Shown here: piece by piece, positions 43,827 through 52,118 of the stretch
How the letters are laid out: the number at the start of each line of letters is the position of its first letter
Numbering within the stretch: the stretch's first letter is position 1
Assembly (NCBI GenBank): GCA_035501495.1
Contig: DATJWB010000160.1
Coordinates: 16,455-80,454 of the forward strand
Reading direction: 5' to 3'
DNA length: 64,000 nucleotides
Source of the DNA: JAIQFL01 sp035501495
GTDB lineage: Bacteria; Acidobacteriota; Terriglobia; Bryobacterales; Bryobacteraceae
Position numbers and translations under genes: made by a program
Notes under the pieces: generated by a model
The model's database searches: none
What the model saw: only the letters and a program-made list of their open reading frames with translations
Told to the model about the DNA's origin: nothing

Positions 43827-44478
43827 ACCCGCCACCCTGATCCTGCGCGAGCAGTTCCGCACACCGGTGCAGCAGCGCGAAACCGCGACCCTGGGGATGT
43901 GGATCTTCCTGGCGACGGAGGTGATGCTGTTCGGGGGCCTGTTCCTGGCTTTTACTGTCTACCGGATGTATAACCCCGCCGCGTTCATCCAGGGCAGCGC
44001 CGACATGAACATCATGTTGGGCGCCATCAACACCGCGGTGCTGATCGGCAGCAGTTTCACGATGGCGCTCGCGGTGCACAGCGCGGAAACCGGCGATCGG
44101 AAACTCCTGACGGCATTTCTCACCTCAACGATGGTGCTTGGTGCGGTATTCCTGGCGATCAAGTTTACGGAGTACTACCTGCATTACCTCGATCGCCGGG
44201 TACCCGGACCGGGATTCTCCTTTCCGGGGCCGGAAGCTTCGCGCGCCGAGATGTTCTTCGTTCTCTATTTCATCATGACGGGGCTGCACGCCCTTCACAT
44301 GTTCATTGGAGAGGGCATCCTGTTCTCCATGATTCTGCGCAATCGGGCCGGATCTTTTACGGCGGAATACCACACCCCCGTGGAACTCGCCGGCCTCTAC
44401 TGGCACTTCGTCGATGTGATCTGGGTTTTTCTGTTTGCCATCTTTTACATCGAAGGACTGCACCTACACGGGAAGTGA
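43819..44478 (+). CDS. ctaE: Cytochrome c oxidase subunit III
   Basis: Encodes 219 residues from TTG 43819, overlapping the subunit I stop by 8 bases. Five or so helices (LGMWIFLATEVMLFGGLFLAF, MFFVLYFIMTGLHALHMFIGEG, LAGLYWHFVDVIWVFLFAIFYI) with the conserved membrane Glu and the WHFVD signature. It stabilises subunit I and supports proton uptake. Confidence 0.95.
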   Translation: MAEPATLILREQFRTPVQQRETATLGMWIFLATEVMLFGGLFLAFTVYRMYNPAAFIQGSADMNIMLGAINTAVLIGSSFTMALAVHSAETGDRKLLTAFLTSTMVLGAVFLAIKFTEYYLHYLDRRVPGPGFSFPGPEASRAEMFFVLYFIMTGLHALHMFIGEGILFSMILRNRAGSFTAEYHTPVELAGLYWHFVDVIWVFLFAIFYIEGLHLHGK

Positions 44479-44482
44479 CCAC

Positions 44483-44764
44483 ATGGCCGAGCCGACCGTA
44501 TCCAAAAGGACTTACTTCTTCACGTTTCTGAGCCTGCTGGGTCTGACACTCCTGACCACGCTTCTCGGCTTCCTCGATATCGGGTCATTGAACACGGCCA
44601 TCGCGCTGGGGCTGGCAACCGTGAAAGCCTGTCTGATCGCGGCATTCTTCATGCATGCCCTGCACGAGTCGCGGACGGTGCGGGTGGTGATGTTCGCCGG
44701 CGTGATCTGGCTGCTGATCATGATCTCCCTCACCGTAGTGGATTTCATGAGCCGCAGTTGGTAG
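44483..44764 (+). CDS. ctaF: Cytochrome c oxidase subunit IV (prokaryotic type)
   Basis: Encodes 93 residues with three membrane helices (TYFFTFLSLLGLTLLTTLLGF, IALGLATVKACLIAAFFMHAL, VVMFAGVIWLLIMISLTVVDF), the KACLIAAFFMHL-type signature of COX4_pro. ATG 44483 starts 4 bases after the subunit III stop; an upstream in-frame start within subunit III is not used. It is the last gene of the cluster. Confidence 0.92.
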   Translation: MAEPTVSKRTYFFTFLSLLGLTLLTTLLGFLDIGSLNTAIALGLATVKACLIAAFFMHALHESRTVRVVMFAGVIWLLIMISLTVVDFMSRSW

Positions 44765-44823
44765 GAGCTATCGTGTGACGTACTTGAAACTGCAAAAAGC
44801 ATGGGGTACGTGTCGAGTGCCAT

Positions 44824-44917
44824 CTTCGGCGCCGCCCGAAGCGAGCGAACTCCTGGACTGCTCCAGCAAATGGCTACCGGCCATCAGAAATGTGACGCAA
44901 GTCTGATGGCCGATAGC
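44824..44917. terminator. Two hairpins between convergent genes
   Basis: CTTCGG/CCGAAG (44824-44841) and a perfect 10-bp stem GGCCATCAGA (44879-44888) with TCTGATGGCC (44902-44911), extended by GCTA/TAGC outside. They lie between the convergent oxidase cluster and outer-membrane protein gene, where a bidirectional terminator is expected, but neither stem has a T-run. Confidence 0.4.
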
Positions 44918-44940
44918 TCTGTCCCACCGTCAAGCGAAAG

Positions 44941-45543
44941 TCAGAAGCGGTAACCGAATCCGATGGAAGGCTCGGCGCGGTGCGTCACGCGATCCTGGCC
45001 CGCGAATGCGGCCAAGTCGTAAGTCGGCGAGCTGTAAACCAGGCCGCGATACTCGGCGCGCAGGAAGACACGATGCGAGAGATTGATATCCGCTCCCGCG
45101 CCGTAGACGAACGCGGCGCGCGTTTGCGTGCTGGCGCCGGCGAAGTCCTTGGGCTCGAAGATCAATGCGCCCGCACCTGCCAGGGCGAACGGCGTAATCT
45201 TGCCCAGCGGAACGCGGAAAACGTATGCACCCGAAACTTCGTGCGAGTAGGTCTTCACTCCAAGCACGCCCGCGGTCGGCGAGCCATAGTTCTGCGTATT
45301 GAGAGAGTACCCATAGTTCGCCTCAATCCCGTGATGCCCGTTGAAGAAATACCGGTAGCTGCCGAGCACGCCCCCGCTATTCGTGGCGTTGTTCTGGATT
45401 CCGTTTTGGGTCGTACTCGTGACGAAACTGCCGAACGCCTGCACTGCGACTTCGTGTCCGGACGTTTCCGTTTGCGCAAAGGCGGGCACGGCCACCGATG
45501 CAATGCCCGCCACGAACGTAATGACTAACCTCTTTCGAAACAT
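44941..45543 (-). CDS. Outer-membrane beta-barrel protein
   Basis: Encodes 200 residues from ATG 45543, preceded by AAGGAG. A signal peptide (MFRKRLVITFVAGIASVAVPAFAQ) is followed by eight predicted amphipathic strands (SYRYFFNGHHGIEANYGYSL, VSGAYVFRVPLGKITPFALAGAGA, VFLRAEYRGLVYSS) and a C-terminal strand ending in FGYRF, the Phe-terminated signature recognised by BamA. It fits the OmpA/OprG-size eight-stranded barrels annotated as outer membrane beta-barrel proteins in Acidobacteria. Ligand unknown. Confidence 0.78.
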   Translation of the reverse strand: MFRKRLVITFVAGIASVAVPAFAQTETSGHEVAVQAFGSFVTSTTQNGIQNNATNSGGVLGSYRYFFNGHHGIEANYGYSLNTQNYGSPTAGVLGVKTYSHEVSGAYVFRVPLGKITPFALAGAGALIFEPKDFAGASTQTRAAFVYGAGADINLSHRVFLRAEYRGLVYSSPTYDLAAFAGQDRVTHRAEPSIGFGYRF

Positions 45544-45764
45544 TTCCTTGCTCCTTTGTGCCATTTGACTCTTGCACTCTCACCTTCGCGATGAGTTATG
45601 GCACGCGGAATTCCAGGCAGCCGGCGGCGCTAACTCCAGTAAAACCGTCGTGCCGGTGCTGTGATCCTGCCGAAAGGCGAGCGGATTCTCGGCTTCTGCC
45701 GGAATTGCGTCACCAACTGCCAAACCAGACGTGTCGCGGAAGCTCGTGGACTGGCGGCGCCGCA

Positions 45765-47175
45765 TTACTCCCAGCCTCCGCCGAGCGCCTTATATAGCTG
45801 CACGACGCTCAGGAGTTCCGCGTAACGGATCTGGGCCAGGGTCAACTCTGCCTGAAACAGGTCCCGGTCGGCATCCAGGGCGTTGAGTTGCGTGTCAACG
45901 CCGCCGCGGTAGCGCAAGTAGGCAAGGCTCTTGCGATCCTGGAGAGCGATAACCAGGGTCTCCTGCTCGATGCGGGCTCTCGTGGGTGCGCTGATGCGCA
46001 ATCAGCGCATCGGAAACTTCGCTGAAGGCCGTCTGGATGGACTTCTGGTACGCGATTTGCGCGCGCTCCCGTTCCGCCTCCGCCACGCGGACGTTGGACT
46101 TGAGGCGCCCGCCGGTGAAGATCGGCTGGGTGACCTGCGGGACGAAGCTCCAGGCGCCGTTCGGACCGGAAAAGAGGTTCGCCAGGCGGGTGCTTTGGCC
46201 GCCCAACACGCCGCTCAGGCTGATCTGGGGGAAGTAGGCCGCCTTGGCGACGCCGATATTCGCATTTGTCGCGATGAGCGCTTGCTCGGCGGCGCGGATG
46301 TCGGGCCGTCGTTCGAGGAGCGCCGAAGGCAGCCCTGCCGGCACCGCAGGGACTTCCTGCTCGATCAGGCTGCGGCCTCGTGCGACGCCCTCCGGATTGC
46401 GGCCAAGCAACAGGGACACCCGGTTCTCCGTCTGCTCGATCTGCTGCCGAACAACCGGAATTGTCTGGGCCGCGCTGCTCACGAGCTGTTCGGCCTGGCG
46501 GAGATCGAGGCGGGTGGCGACCCCGCCGCCTTGCCGCTCGCCCACCAGGCGCAGCGATTCGCGGCGCGACTCCAGGGTGCGCTGCGAGATCTGGAGCTCG
46601 CCGTCCAACTCCAACAGTTGGAAGTAGTCGCCGGCGACTTCGCTTACCAGGCTGCTGATGACGGCCTTGCGGTTCTCCTCGGCATTGAGAAGACTGGCGC
46701 GAGCGGCCTCGGTGGAGCGACGAAGCCTTCCCCAGAGATCGACCTCGAAGGACAACAGGTTGAGCGTGGCCTGGCCCCAGTTTCGATTTTGGCTGGAGAC
46801 AAACGACTGCGGGAGTGGAAACTGGCCGTCCCGGGACAGGCGGCTGATTTCGAGGGCGCCGCTGGCCTCGAGCTGCGGAAGCTGGTTCGAGCGGGCAATG
46901 CCCAAGCTGGCGCGAGCCTCCTGGACCCGGGCGGCCGCATCCAGCAGATCGTAGTTCTGCTCGAGCGCGACGCGGACCAGGTCTTGAAGCCTTTCGTCGT
47001 TGAATACCTCGAACCATTTCAGGTCTGCGAGTGAGGCAGCCTGCGGCGCGGGAAGCGGCGACGGCGCCCGGAAGTTCGCCGGAACCGTTACCGGCGGCCG
47101 CTTGTAGTTCGGCCCAACGGTACACCCCGTAAGCAGAATCGCCGAGAGGGTGGTTGCCATGCGTGAGGTTCTCAT
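45765..47175 (-). CDS. RND efflux outer-membrane factor (OprM/NodT type), one frameshift
   Basis: The gene covers two frames. The first, from ATG 47175, reads a lipoprotein signal (LLTGCTVGPNYKRP) and the TolC-like double helix-barrel repeat (DLWGRLRRSTEAARAS, RPDIRAAEQALIATNANIGVAKAAYFPQISL). The second reads RIEQETLVIALQDRKSLAYLRYRGG to LYKALGGGWE at 45765. Removing one base from the CCC run at 45974-45976 joins HQRTHES to RIEQETL and gives about 469 residues, the usual length. Without it the product loses its last helical repeat. It directly follows the pump gene (1-base gap) and would complete the tripartite efflux system. Confidence 0.85.
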
Positions 47176-47176
47176 G

Positions 47177-50100
47177 TCAGTCTCCCTGAGCGGGCGCCGG
47201 GGCCGGCCCCATCTCTACGGAGGGAGCCTGCACTCCAGACAGCTTCTCGACTAAATAGAAGATGGCGGGGACAAAAAACCTGCCGATGAACGTCTCTGCC
47301 ACCATTCCGCCGATCACCGTGGTCCCCATCACCTGGCGGGCGATGGACCCGGCGCCCGATGCTGTCCACAGCGGAACGCATCCGAGGATGAACGCGAATG
47401 ACGTCATGAGCAGAGGCCGCAGGCGAAGCCTGGCCGCCTCCAGCGCCGCTTCCACCAGGGGTTTGCCGCGTTCGTACTGGTCCTTCGCAAACGCGACAAT
47501 CAGGATCGAGTTCTTGGCGCCCAGGCCGATCAGCATCACGAGGCCGATTTGCGTGTAAACGTCGTTTTCGATCTGTACCATGTAAGCCGGCACAAACCAG
47601 CCGAGCAGAACGCGACGCAGCCAAAGCGCGACGACCGCACCGAAGATTGCGATGGGGGTGCTCAAGAGGACGCTGAACGGCAGAGTCCAGCTCTCGTAGA
47701 GCGCCGCGAGGATCAGAAAGACGAAGAGCATTGAGAAGCTGAAGATCGCCCAGGTGGGGACGCCCTGCTGCGCCTTCTTCTCCTGGTAGGACATGGCCAT
47801 GTAGTCGTAGCCCATCTCGCGCGGCATGGTCTGGTCGAAAGTCTCTTCGAGCGCCTTCATTGCCTGCGCCGAACTATACCCCGGCGCGGCGGCTCCGATG
47901 ATCTGCGCGGAGCGGTAGAGGTTATAGCGCATAGTGAACTCCGGCCCATAGCGCGACTCAAACTTCGTCAACGCGGAGAGCGGTACCATTTCGCCGCGGC
48001 CGTTCCGAACGTAGAACTGGGAGAGGTGATCCAGATTTGCGCGATATTGGTCCTCGGCTTCCACGTAGACTTGCCACTGACGGCCGAAACGATTGAAGTA
48101 GTTCACGAACAGGCCGCCCATATAGGCCTGGATCGTCCGGTAGACATCGGTGAGGGCGACGCTTTGTTTGAGCACCTTCTCCCGGTCTACGTCGAGATAT
48201 TCCTGAGGAACGCTCGGCAGGAAAGTAGTCACTAACCCGGGAGCGATCTCAGGGCGTTTGGACACCGCACCGATGTACTTCTGCAGATTCTGCGCGAGGA
48301 ACGGCACGTCTTTGCCGGCGCGATCTTCGAGAACGAATGTAAACCCGCCGGACGTTCCGACTCCCGGGATGGCGGGCGGCGGGAAGCTGATTGCGAACCC
48401 GTCCGGCAGCTTCGAGAGCTCCTCGTTAACGTGATGGACGATCTCCTGGTACTCGGTCGCGCGGCTGTGGCGATCCTTCCAGTCGTCCAGCGTGACGAAG
48501 AAGAAGCCGGTGTAGCTGGTGTTGACGAAGCTCAGCAGGCTGAAGCCGACCGCAGTGGTGGTGTATTTCACTCCGGGCGTGTGGAGCAGAATCTGCTCCA
48601 CCTTGTTCGCGGCAGCCTCGGTCCGTTCGAGCGACGCTGCGTTCGGAAGCTGCAGGTGAATGAAGAGGTAGCCTTGGTCCTCGACCGGGAGGAAGCTGGA
48701 CGGGACACGACCGTTGAAGAAGACGGCTCCGGCTCCAGCCACTGCCAGCAGCAGCACCGCAATCGCGCTCTTCCGAATCAGAACACCGGACCAGCGCAGG
48801 TAGCCATCCGTCGAGCGGTCGAACATCCGGTTGAACCAATCGAAGAAGCGGCGCAGGAGGCCGCGGGCCTCGCCTCGCGGCTTGAGAAGCAGAGCGGCAA
48901 GCGCAGGACTCAGGGTCAGCGCGTTAAATGCCGACAGGATCACCGAGATCGCGATGGTGGCGGCGAACTGCTGATAGAGGCGGCCGGTGATGCCGGGAAT
49001 GAACACGGTGGGCACGAACACCGCCGAGAGCACCAGCGCGATGCCGATCAGCGGGCCGGAGATCTCTTCCATCGCCTTGAGGGCTGCCGCCTTGGGATCG
49101 AGGCCTTCCTCGATGTGGCGCTCCACGGCTTCTACTACCACGATGGCATCGTCAACGACGAGGCCGATCGCCAGCACCAGCCCGAAAAGGGAAAGCGTGT
49201 TGATGGAAAAGCCGAGTATCGGAAAGAAAACGAAGGTTCCGATCAGCGATACCGGCACGGCGAGCAACGGAATCAACGTGGCCCGCCAGCCCTGGAGGAA
49301 TATGTAGACGACGATGGCCACCAGCAGAATCGCAATCGCGATGGTGGTCACAATCTCGCGAATTCCTTCCGTGACGGATTCGGTGGTGTCGAGCGACACC
49401 AGGTAATCGACATCCTGCGGGAAGCGCTTCTTGGCTTCCTCCATCACTTTGCGGACGCCGCGCGCGGCGTCTACGGCATTGGTGCCGGGGAGTTGGTAAA
49501 GGGCGATGATCGCCCCAGGCCTGCCGTTGATGCGGCCGGAAAGCGAGTAGTCCTGGGACCCAAGTTCCATCCGCGCGACATCGCGAAGGCGCACAACGCC
49601 CCCGCCCGGCGATTCGCGAACGACGATATCCCCAAACTCCTCGGGCGAAGTCAGACGGCCCTGCGCCCGCACGGAGTAGGTGTATTCCTGTCCCTTGGGC
49701 GCAGGCGCACCGCCCACCTGGCCGGTGGGGTTCACGGTGTTCTGCGCCTGGATTGCGGAGACCAGTTCGGGCACCGTGATGCCGAGCTTGGAGAGCTGAT
49801 CGGGCTTCACCCACAGCCGCATGGCATACTGGCCCGCGCCGAAGACCTGCACGTTGCCGATCCCCGGAACGCGCGTCAACTGATCGTTCAGGTTGATGTA
49901 GGAGTAGTTCGCGAGGAACTTGGCGTCATAGGTTCCGTTGGGCGAATACAGGCCCATGACCATCAGCGGAGCAGTCACCGACTTTTGCACGGTGACGCCG
50001 AAGTTGGTGACATCCTGCGGAAGCTGGGAAGCGGCCTGAGTCTGCCTCATCTGCGTCAACATCAGGTCGGTGTTGGGATCGCTCTTCACGTCGAAGTTCA

Positions 50101-50377
50101 CGATCATGGTCATCTGGCCGCTTCCGCCGGCGTTGAGCGAGTACATGTAGTTGAGGTTGTCCACGCCGCTCATCTGCTGCTCGATGGGCGTAGCGACAGA
50201 CTGCTCGATCGTCTGTGAGTCGGCCCCTACATACGTGGCGCGGATCTGGACCTCAGGTGGAGCGATTTGCGGAAACTGCGCAATCGGCAGCTCCGCGATG
50301 GTAACGGCGCCGATGACCACCATCAGGATCGCAATGACCATGGCGACGATGGGGCGCCGAATGAAGAATTTCGACAT
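47177..50377 (-). CDS. RND multidrug efflux permease (HAE1 family)
   Basis: Encodes 1066 residues from ATG 50377 (MSKFFIRRPIVAMVIAIL), whose A is shared with the stop of the fusion-protein gene. Twelve membrane helices and two large periplasmic loops are present; TM4 carries the proton-relay Asp pair (LVLAIGLVVDDAIVVVE) and TM10 the Lys (IGLGAKNSILIVAFA). The protein resembles AcrB/MexB hydrophobe-amphiphile pumps and trimerises in the inner membrane. Substrates cannot be read from sequence. Confidence 0.95.
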   Translation of the reverse strand: MSKFFIRRPIVAMVIAILMVVIGAVTIAELPIAQFPQIAPPEVQIRATYVGADSQTIEQSVATPIEQQMSGVDNLNYMYSLNAGGSGQMTMIVNFDVKSDPNTDLMLTQMRQTQAASQLPQDVTNFGVTVQKSVTAPLMVMGLYSPNGTYDAKFLANYSYINLNDQLTRVPGIGNVQVFGAGQYAMRLWVKPDQLSKLGITVPELVSAIQAQNTVNPTGQVGGAPAPKGQEYTYSVRAQGRLTSPEEFGDIVVRESPGGGVVRLRDVARMELGSQDYSLSGRINGRPGAIIALYQLPGTNAVDAARGVRKVMEEAKKRFPQDVDYLVSLDTTESVTEGIREIVTTIAIAILLVAIVVYIFLQGWRATLIPLLAVPVSLIGTFVFFPILGFSINTLSLFGLVLAIGLVVDDAIVVVEAVERHIEEGLDPKAAALKAMEEISGPLIGIALVLSAVFVPTVFIPGITGRLYQQFAATIAISVILSAFNALTLSPALAALLLKPRGEARGLLRRFFDWFNRMFDRSTDGYLRWSGVLIRKSAIAVLLLAVAGAGAVFFNGRVPSSFLPVEDQGYLFIHLQLPNAASLERTEAAANKVEQILLHTPGVKYTTTAVGFSLLSFVNTSYTGFFFVTLDDWKDRHSRATEYQEIVHHVNEELSKLPDGFAISFPPPAIPGVGTSGGFTFVLEDRAGKDVPFLAQNLQKYIGAVSKRPEIAPGLVTTFLPSVPQEYLDVDREKVLKQSVALTDVYRTIQAYMGGLFVNYFNRFGRQWQVYVEAEDQYRANLDHLSQFYVRNGRGEMVPLSALTKFESRYGPEFTMRYNLYRSAQIIGAAAPGYSSAQAMKALEETFDQTMPREMGYDYMAMSYQEKKAQQGVPTWAIFSFSMLFVFLILAALYESWTLPFSVLLSTPIAIFGAVVALWLRRVLLGWFVPAYMVQIENDVYTQIGLVMLIGLGAKNSILIVAFAKDQYERGKPLVEAALEAARLRLRPLLMTSFAFILGCVPLWTASGAGSIARQVMGTTVIGGMVAETFIGRFFVPAIFYLVEKLSGVQAPSVEMGPAPAPAQGD

Positions 50378-51624
50378 CACTTGCCTCCCTTCGGATGGAC
50401 CGTGGCACCCGGCGCGATATGGAACAGGCCATCGGTAACCACGCGTTCTCCGGGTTTCAATCCCTCCTGGACAATCCACTGCGAGCCCACCCGTTCGCCG
50501 ACTTTGACGTTGGCGAAGCGGATTGTATTGTTGGGATCGACAACCGCTACGAGATAGGTGCCCTGGTTGTCCGTGACGGCTCTCTGCGGAACGAGCAACG
50601 CGCCGGAGTGGATGCCGATGGCGGCTCGAACTTTGGCGTATTGGCCGGGCCGCAGGACGTTGCCCGGGTTCGGAAAGAGGCCGGTCAACTGGATCGCGCC
50701 GGTGGCCGGATCCACCTGGCGATCGGCAAACGAGAACCGTCCCTTCCGCGGATGCACGGTGCCGTCGGCGAGCACCAGGTCGAGCTGCAGACTATGAAGC
50801 GCCTGGGCACGCGCCAAGGCGAGATACTCCTGCTCGCCCACGGTAAAGTTGGCTTTGATGGGATCGAGTGTGGAAACCGTAGTAACGGCATTGCCGGCCG
50901 GTCCAACGAGGTTGCCGACCTGAACGCTGGCTACGCCGGCAATGCCATCGATCGGCGCGGTGAGATGAGTAAAGCCCAGGTTCACGTTGGCGGTTTCCAG
51001 TGCCGCTGAGGCTGCTGTGACGCCGGCGCGGGCGGCTTCGATCTGCGCTTTGGCGGTTTCCACCTGGGCTTTGGCCGCCGCGACCTGGGCCTTTAGCGAC
51101 TGATTGCTCTGCCGCGCGTTGTCCATTTCCTGCTGCGTGATGGCCTCCTGTTTCGCGAGGGGAACGTAGCGGTCTTCATCCATCTGGGCTTTGCGTTGAT
51201 TGGCTTCGGTGCTGACAAGCTGCGATTGCGCCTGCTCCAGCCCCGCCTGGGCCTGCGAGAGTTGGGCGCGAGCCTGGGCCAGTTGTCCGGTTGCCTGGTC
51301 GGCCGCCGCCTGGAACGGCCGCGGATCGATTTCGAACAGCGGCTGTCCCCTGCGTACGAACGAACCTTCGGTGTAGTTTTGCGACAGAAGATATCCGGTC
51401 ACCTGGGCCTTAATGGCTGCATTGACCATGCCGTCGAGTGTGCCGACCCATTCGCGCTCGATCGGCACATCATGTTGTTGCACGGACGCTACTTCCACGT
51501 CGGGCGGCGCTGGTGCTGCCGCCCCGGTAGTCGACCTGGCTCTGCTCATCACTGCTAAAACACCGGCGGCCAGCAGCACGACTGCGGCGACGCCGGCAAT
51601 TCTATGATTCCGTTTGGTGGTCAC
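50377..51624 (-). CDS. RND efflux membrane fusion protein
   Basis: Encodes 415 residues. An N-terminal helix (IAGVAAVVLLAAGVLAVM) is a membrane anchor or signal, with no lipobox Cys. Then lipoyl half-motifs (AAIKAQVTGYLLSQNYTEGSFVRRGQPLFEIDPRPF), a long Ala/Gln coiled-coil hairpin with an extra 25-residue stretch (AAKAQVETAKAQIEAARAG), a second lipoyl half (LTAPIDGIAGVASVQVGNLV) and beta-barrel domains. It links the pump to the outer-membrane channel. Confidence 0.94.
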   Translation of the reverse strand: MTTKRNHRIAGVAAVVLLAAGVLAVMSRARSTTGAAAPAPPDVEVASVQQHDVPIEREWVGTLDGMVNAAIKAQVTGYLLSQNYTEGSFVRRGQPLFEIDPRPFQAAADQATGQLAQARAQLSQAQAGLEQAQSQLVSTEANQRKAQMDEDRYVPLAKQEAITQQEMDNARQSNQSLKAQVAAAKAQVETAKAQIEAARAGVTAASAALETANVNLGFTHLTAPIDGIAGVASVQVGNLVGPAGNAVTTVSTLDPIKANFTVGEQEYLALARAQALHSLQLDLVLADGTVHPRKGRFSFADRQVDPATGAIQLTGLFPNPGNVLRPGQYAKVRAAIGIHSGALLVPQRAVTDNQGTYLVAVVDPNNTIRFANVKVGERVGSQWIVQEGLKPGERVVTDGLFHIAPGATVHPKGGK

Positions 51625-51674
51625 TTGTCCCCTCCTTCAGGTGTTCGTTGGGTTAACAGTATGTCGCCGGATAT

Positions 51675-51971
51675 TCACCGGCACCGCTGCGGAGGCTTGC
51701 CATTCTCCAGGATCCTGGCGAGCAGGTGTTTGTTCTCCACTCCGGCGGCGACAAATTCCGTGCCTTCGTTTTGCATTTCGGCAAGCAATCGTTCGCCGGC
51801 TTCGTCGATGTAGGTGACGTCCTTGAGGTCCACGATGGCGCGAGCGCTCGGCGCCCGCTCGCGAACATGCCGCCAGAAAGACCGCAACTCGTCAACCCAG
51901 GCGCCTGCCAGGCGGCCGCAGAGACACCAGCGCTGTGCGCCTGCAGCGTCAGAGTAAGAAACACGAAGCAT
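51675..51971 (-). CDS. STAS-like protein at head of efflux operon
   Basis: Encodes 98 residues from ATG 51971, preceded by GAGGTAAAGCCG. A longer frame from 52034 would start upstream of the sigma54 promoter and is rejected. The fold pattern is STAS: GRLAGAWVDEL, AIVDLKDVTYIDEAGERLL, then ENKHLLARIL. At the position of the phospho-acceptor Ser in anti-anti-sigma factors (D-S-S-G) it has D-E-A-G, so classical Ser phosphorylation is not possible. It is co-transcribed with the efflux genes (50-base gap). Role unknown, perhaps sensing or binding of a pump substrate. Confidence 0.7.
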   Translation of the reverse strand: MLRVSYSDAAGAQRWCLCGRLAGAWVDELRSFWRHVRERAPSARAIVDLKDVTYIDEAGERLLAEMQNEGTEFVAAGVENKHLLARILENGKPPQRCR

Positions 51972-52002
51972 CGGCTTTACCTCTTCTTTGATTGCAAGAG
52001 AG

Positions 52003-52018
52003 GGCAAGTCCGCGGCCA
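52003..52018 (-). promoter_or_regulatory. Sigma54 -24/-12 promoter of STAS-RND operon
   Basis: The minus strand reads TGGCCGCGGACTTGCC: TGGC and TTGC with GG and GC exactly ten bases apart, the sigma54 spacing. Start of transcription would be near 51992, 21 bases before the STAS ATG and just ahead of its ribosome-binding site. A sigma54 activator gene lies directly upstream. Confidence 0.6.
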
Positions 52019-52084
52019 ATCCGGGCGCGTTCATTTCTCATGAATTACAGTGGATGGGCCAGGGCAGGAATGCCGCCGATCAGT

Positions 52085-52108
52085 CAGGTACCGAGATTTC
52101 GGCACCTG
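52085..52108. promoter_or_regulatory. 24-bp palindrome, candidate activator-binding site
   Basis: CAGGTACCGA and TCGGCACCTG form arms matching at 9 of 10 positions around GATT. It lies about 93-116 bases upstream of the predicted sigma54 start site, the usual enhancer distance, and 11 bases after the activator gene stop. No T-run follows on the minus strand, so an enhancer is more likely than a terminator. Confidence 0.5.
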
Positions 52109-52118
52109 CCAGTTCCGA

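Noticed and set aside
48431..50218. 595-residue plus-strand reading frame opposite the RND pump
   Set aside because: It mirrors high-GC codon bias of the pump gene and has no motif or ribosome-binding site.
51972..52034. Longer start for the STAS protein at 52034
   Set aside because: It would place the start codon upstream of the predicted sigma54 promoter, and the extra residues do not fit the STAS domain.
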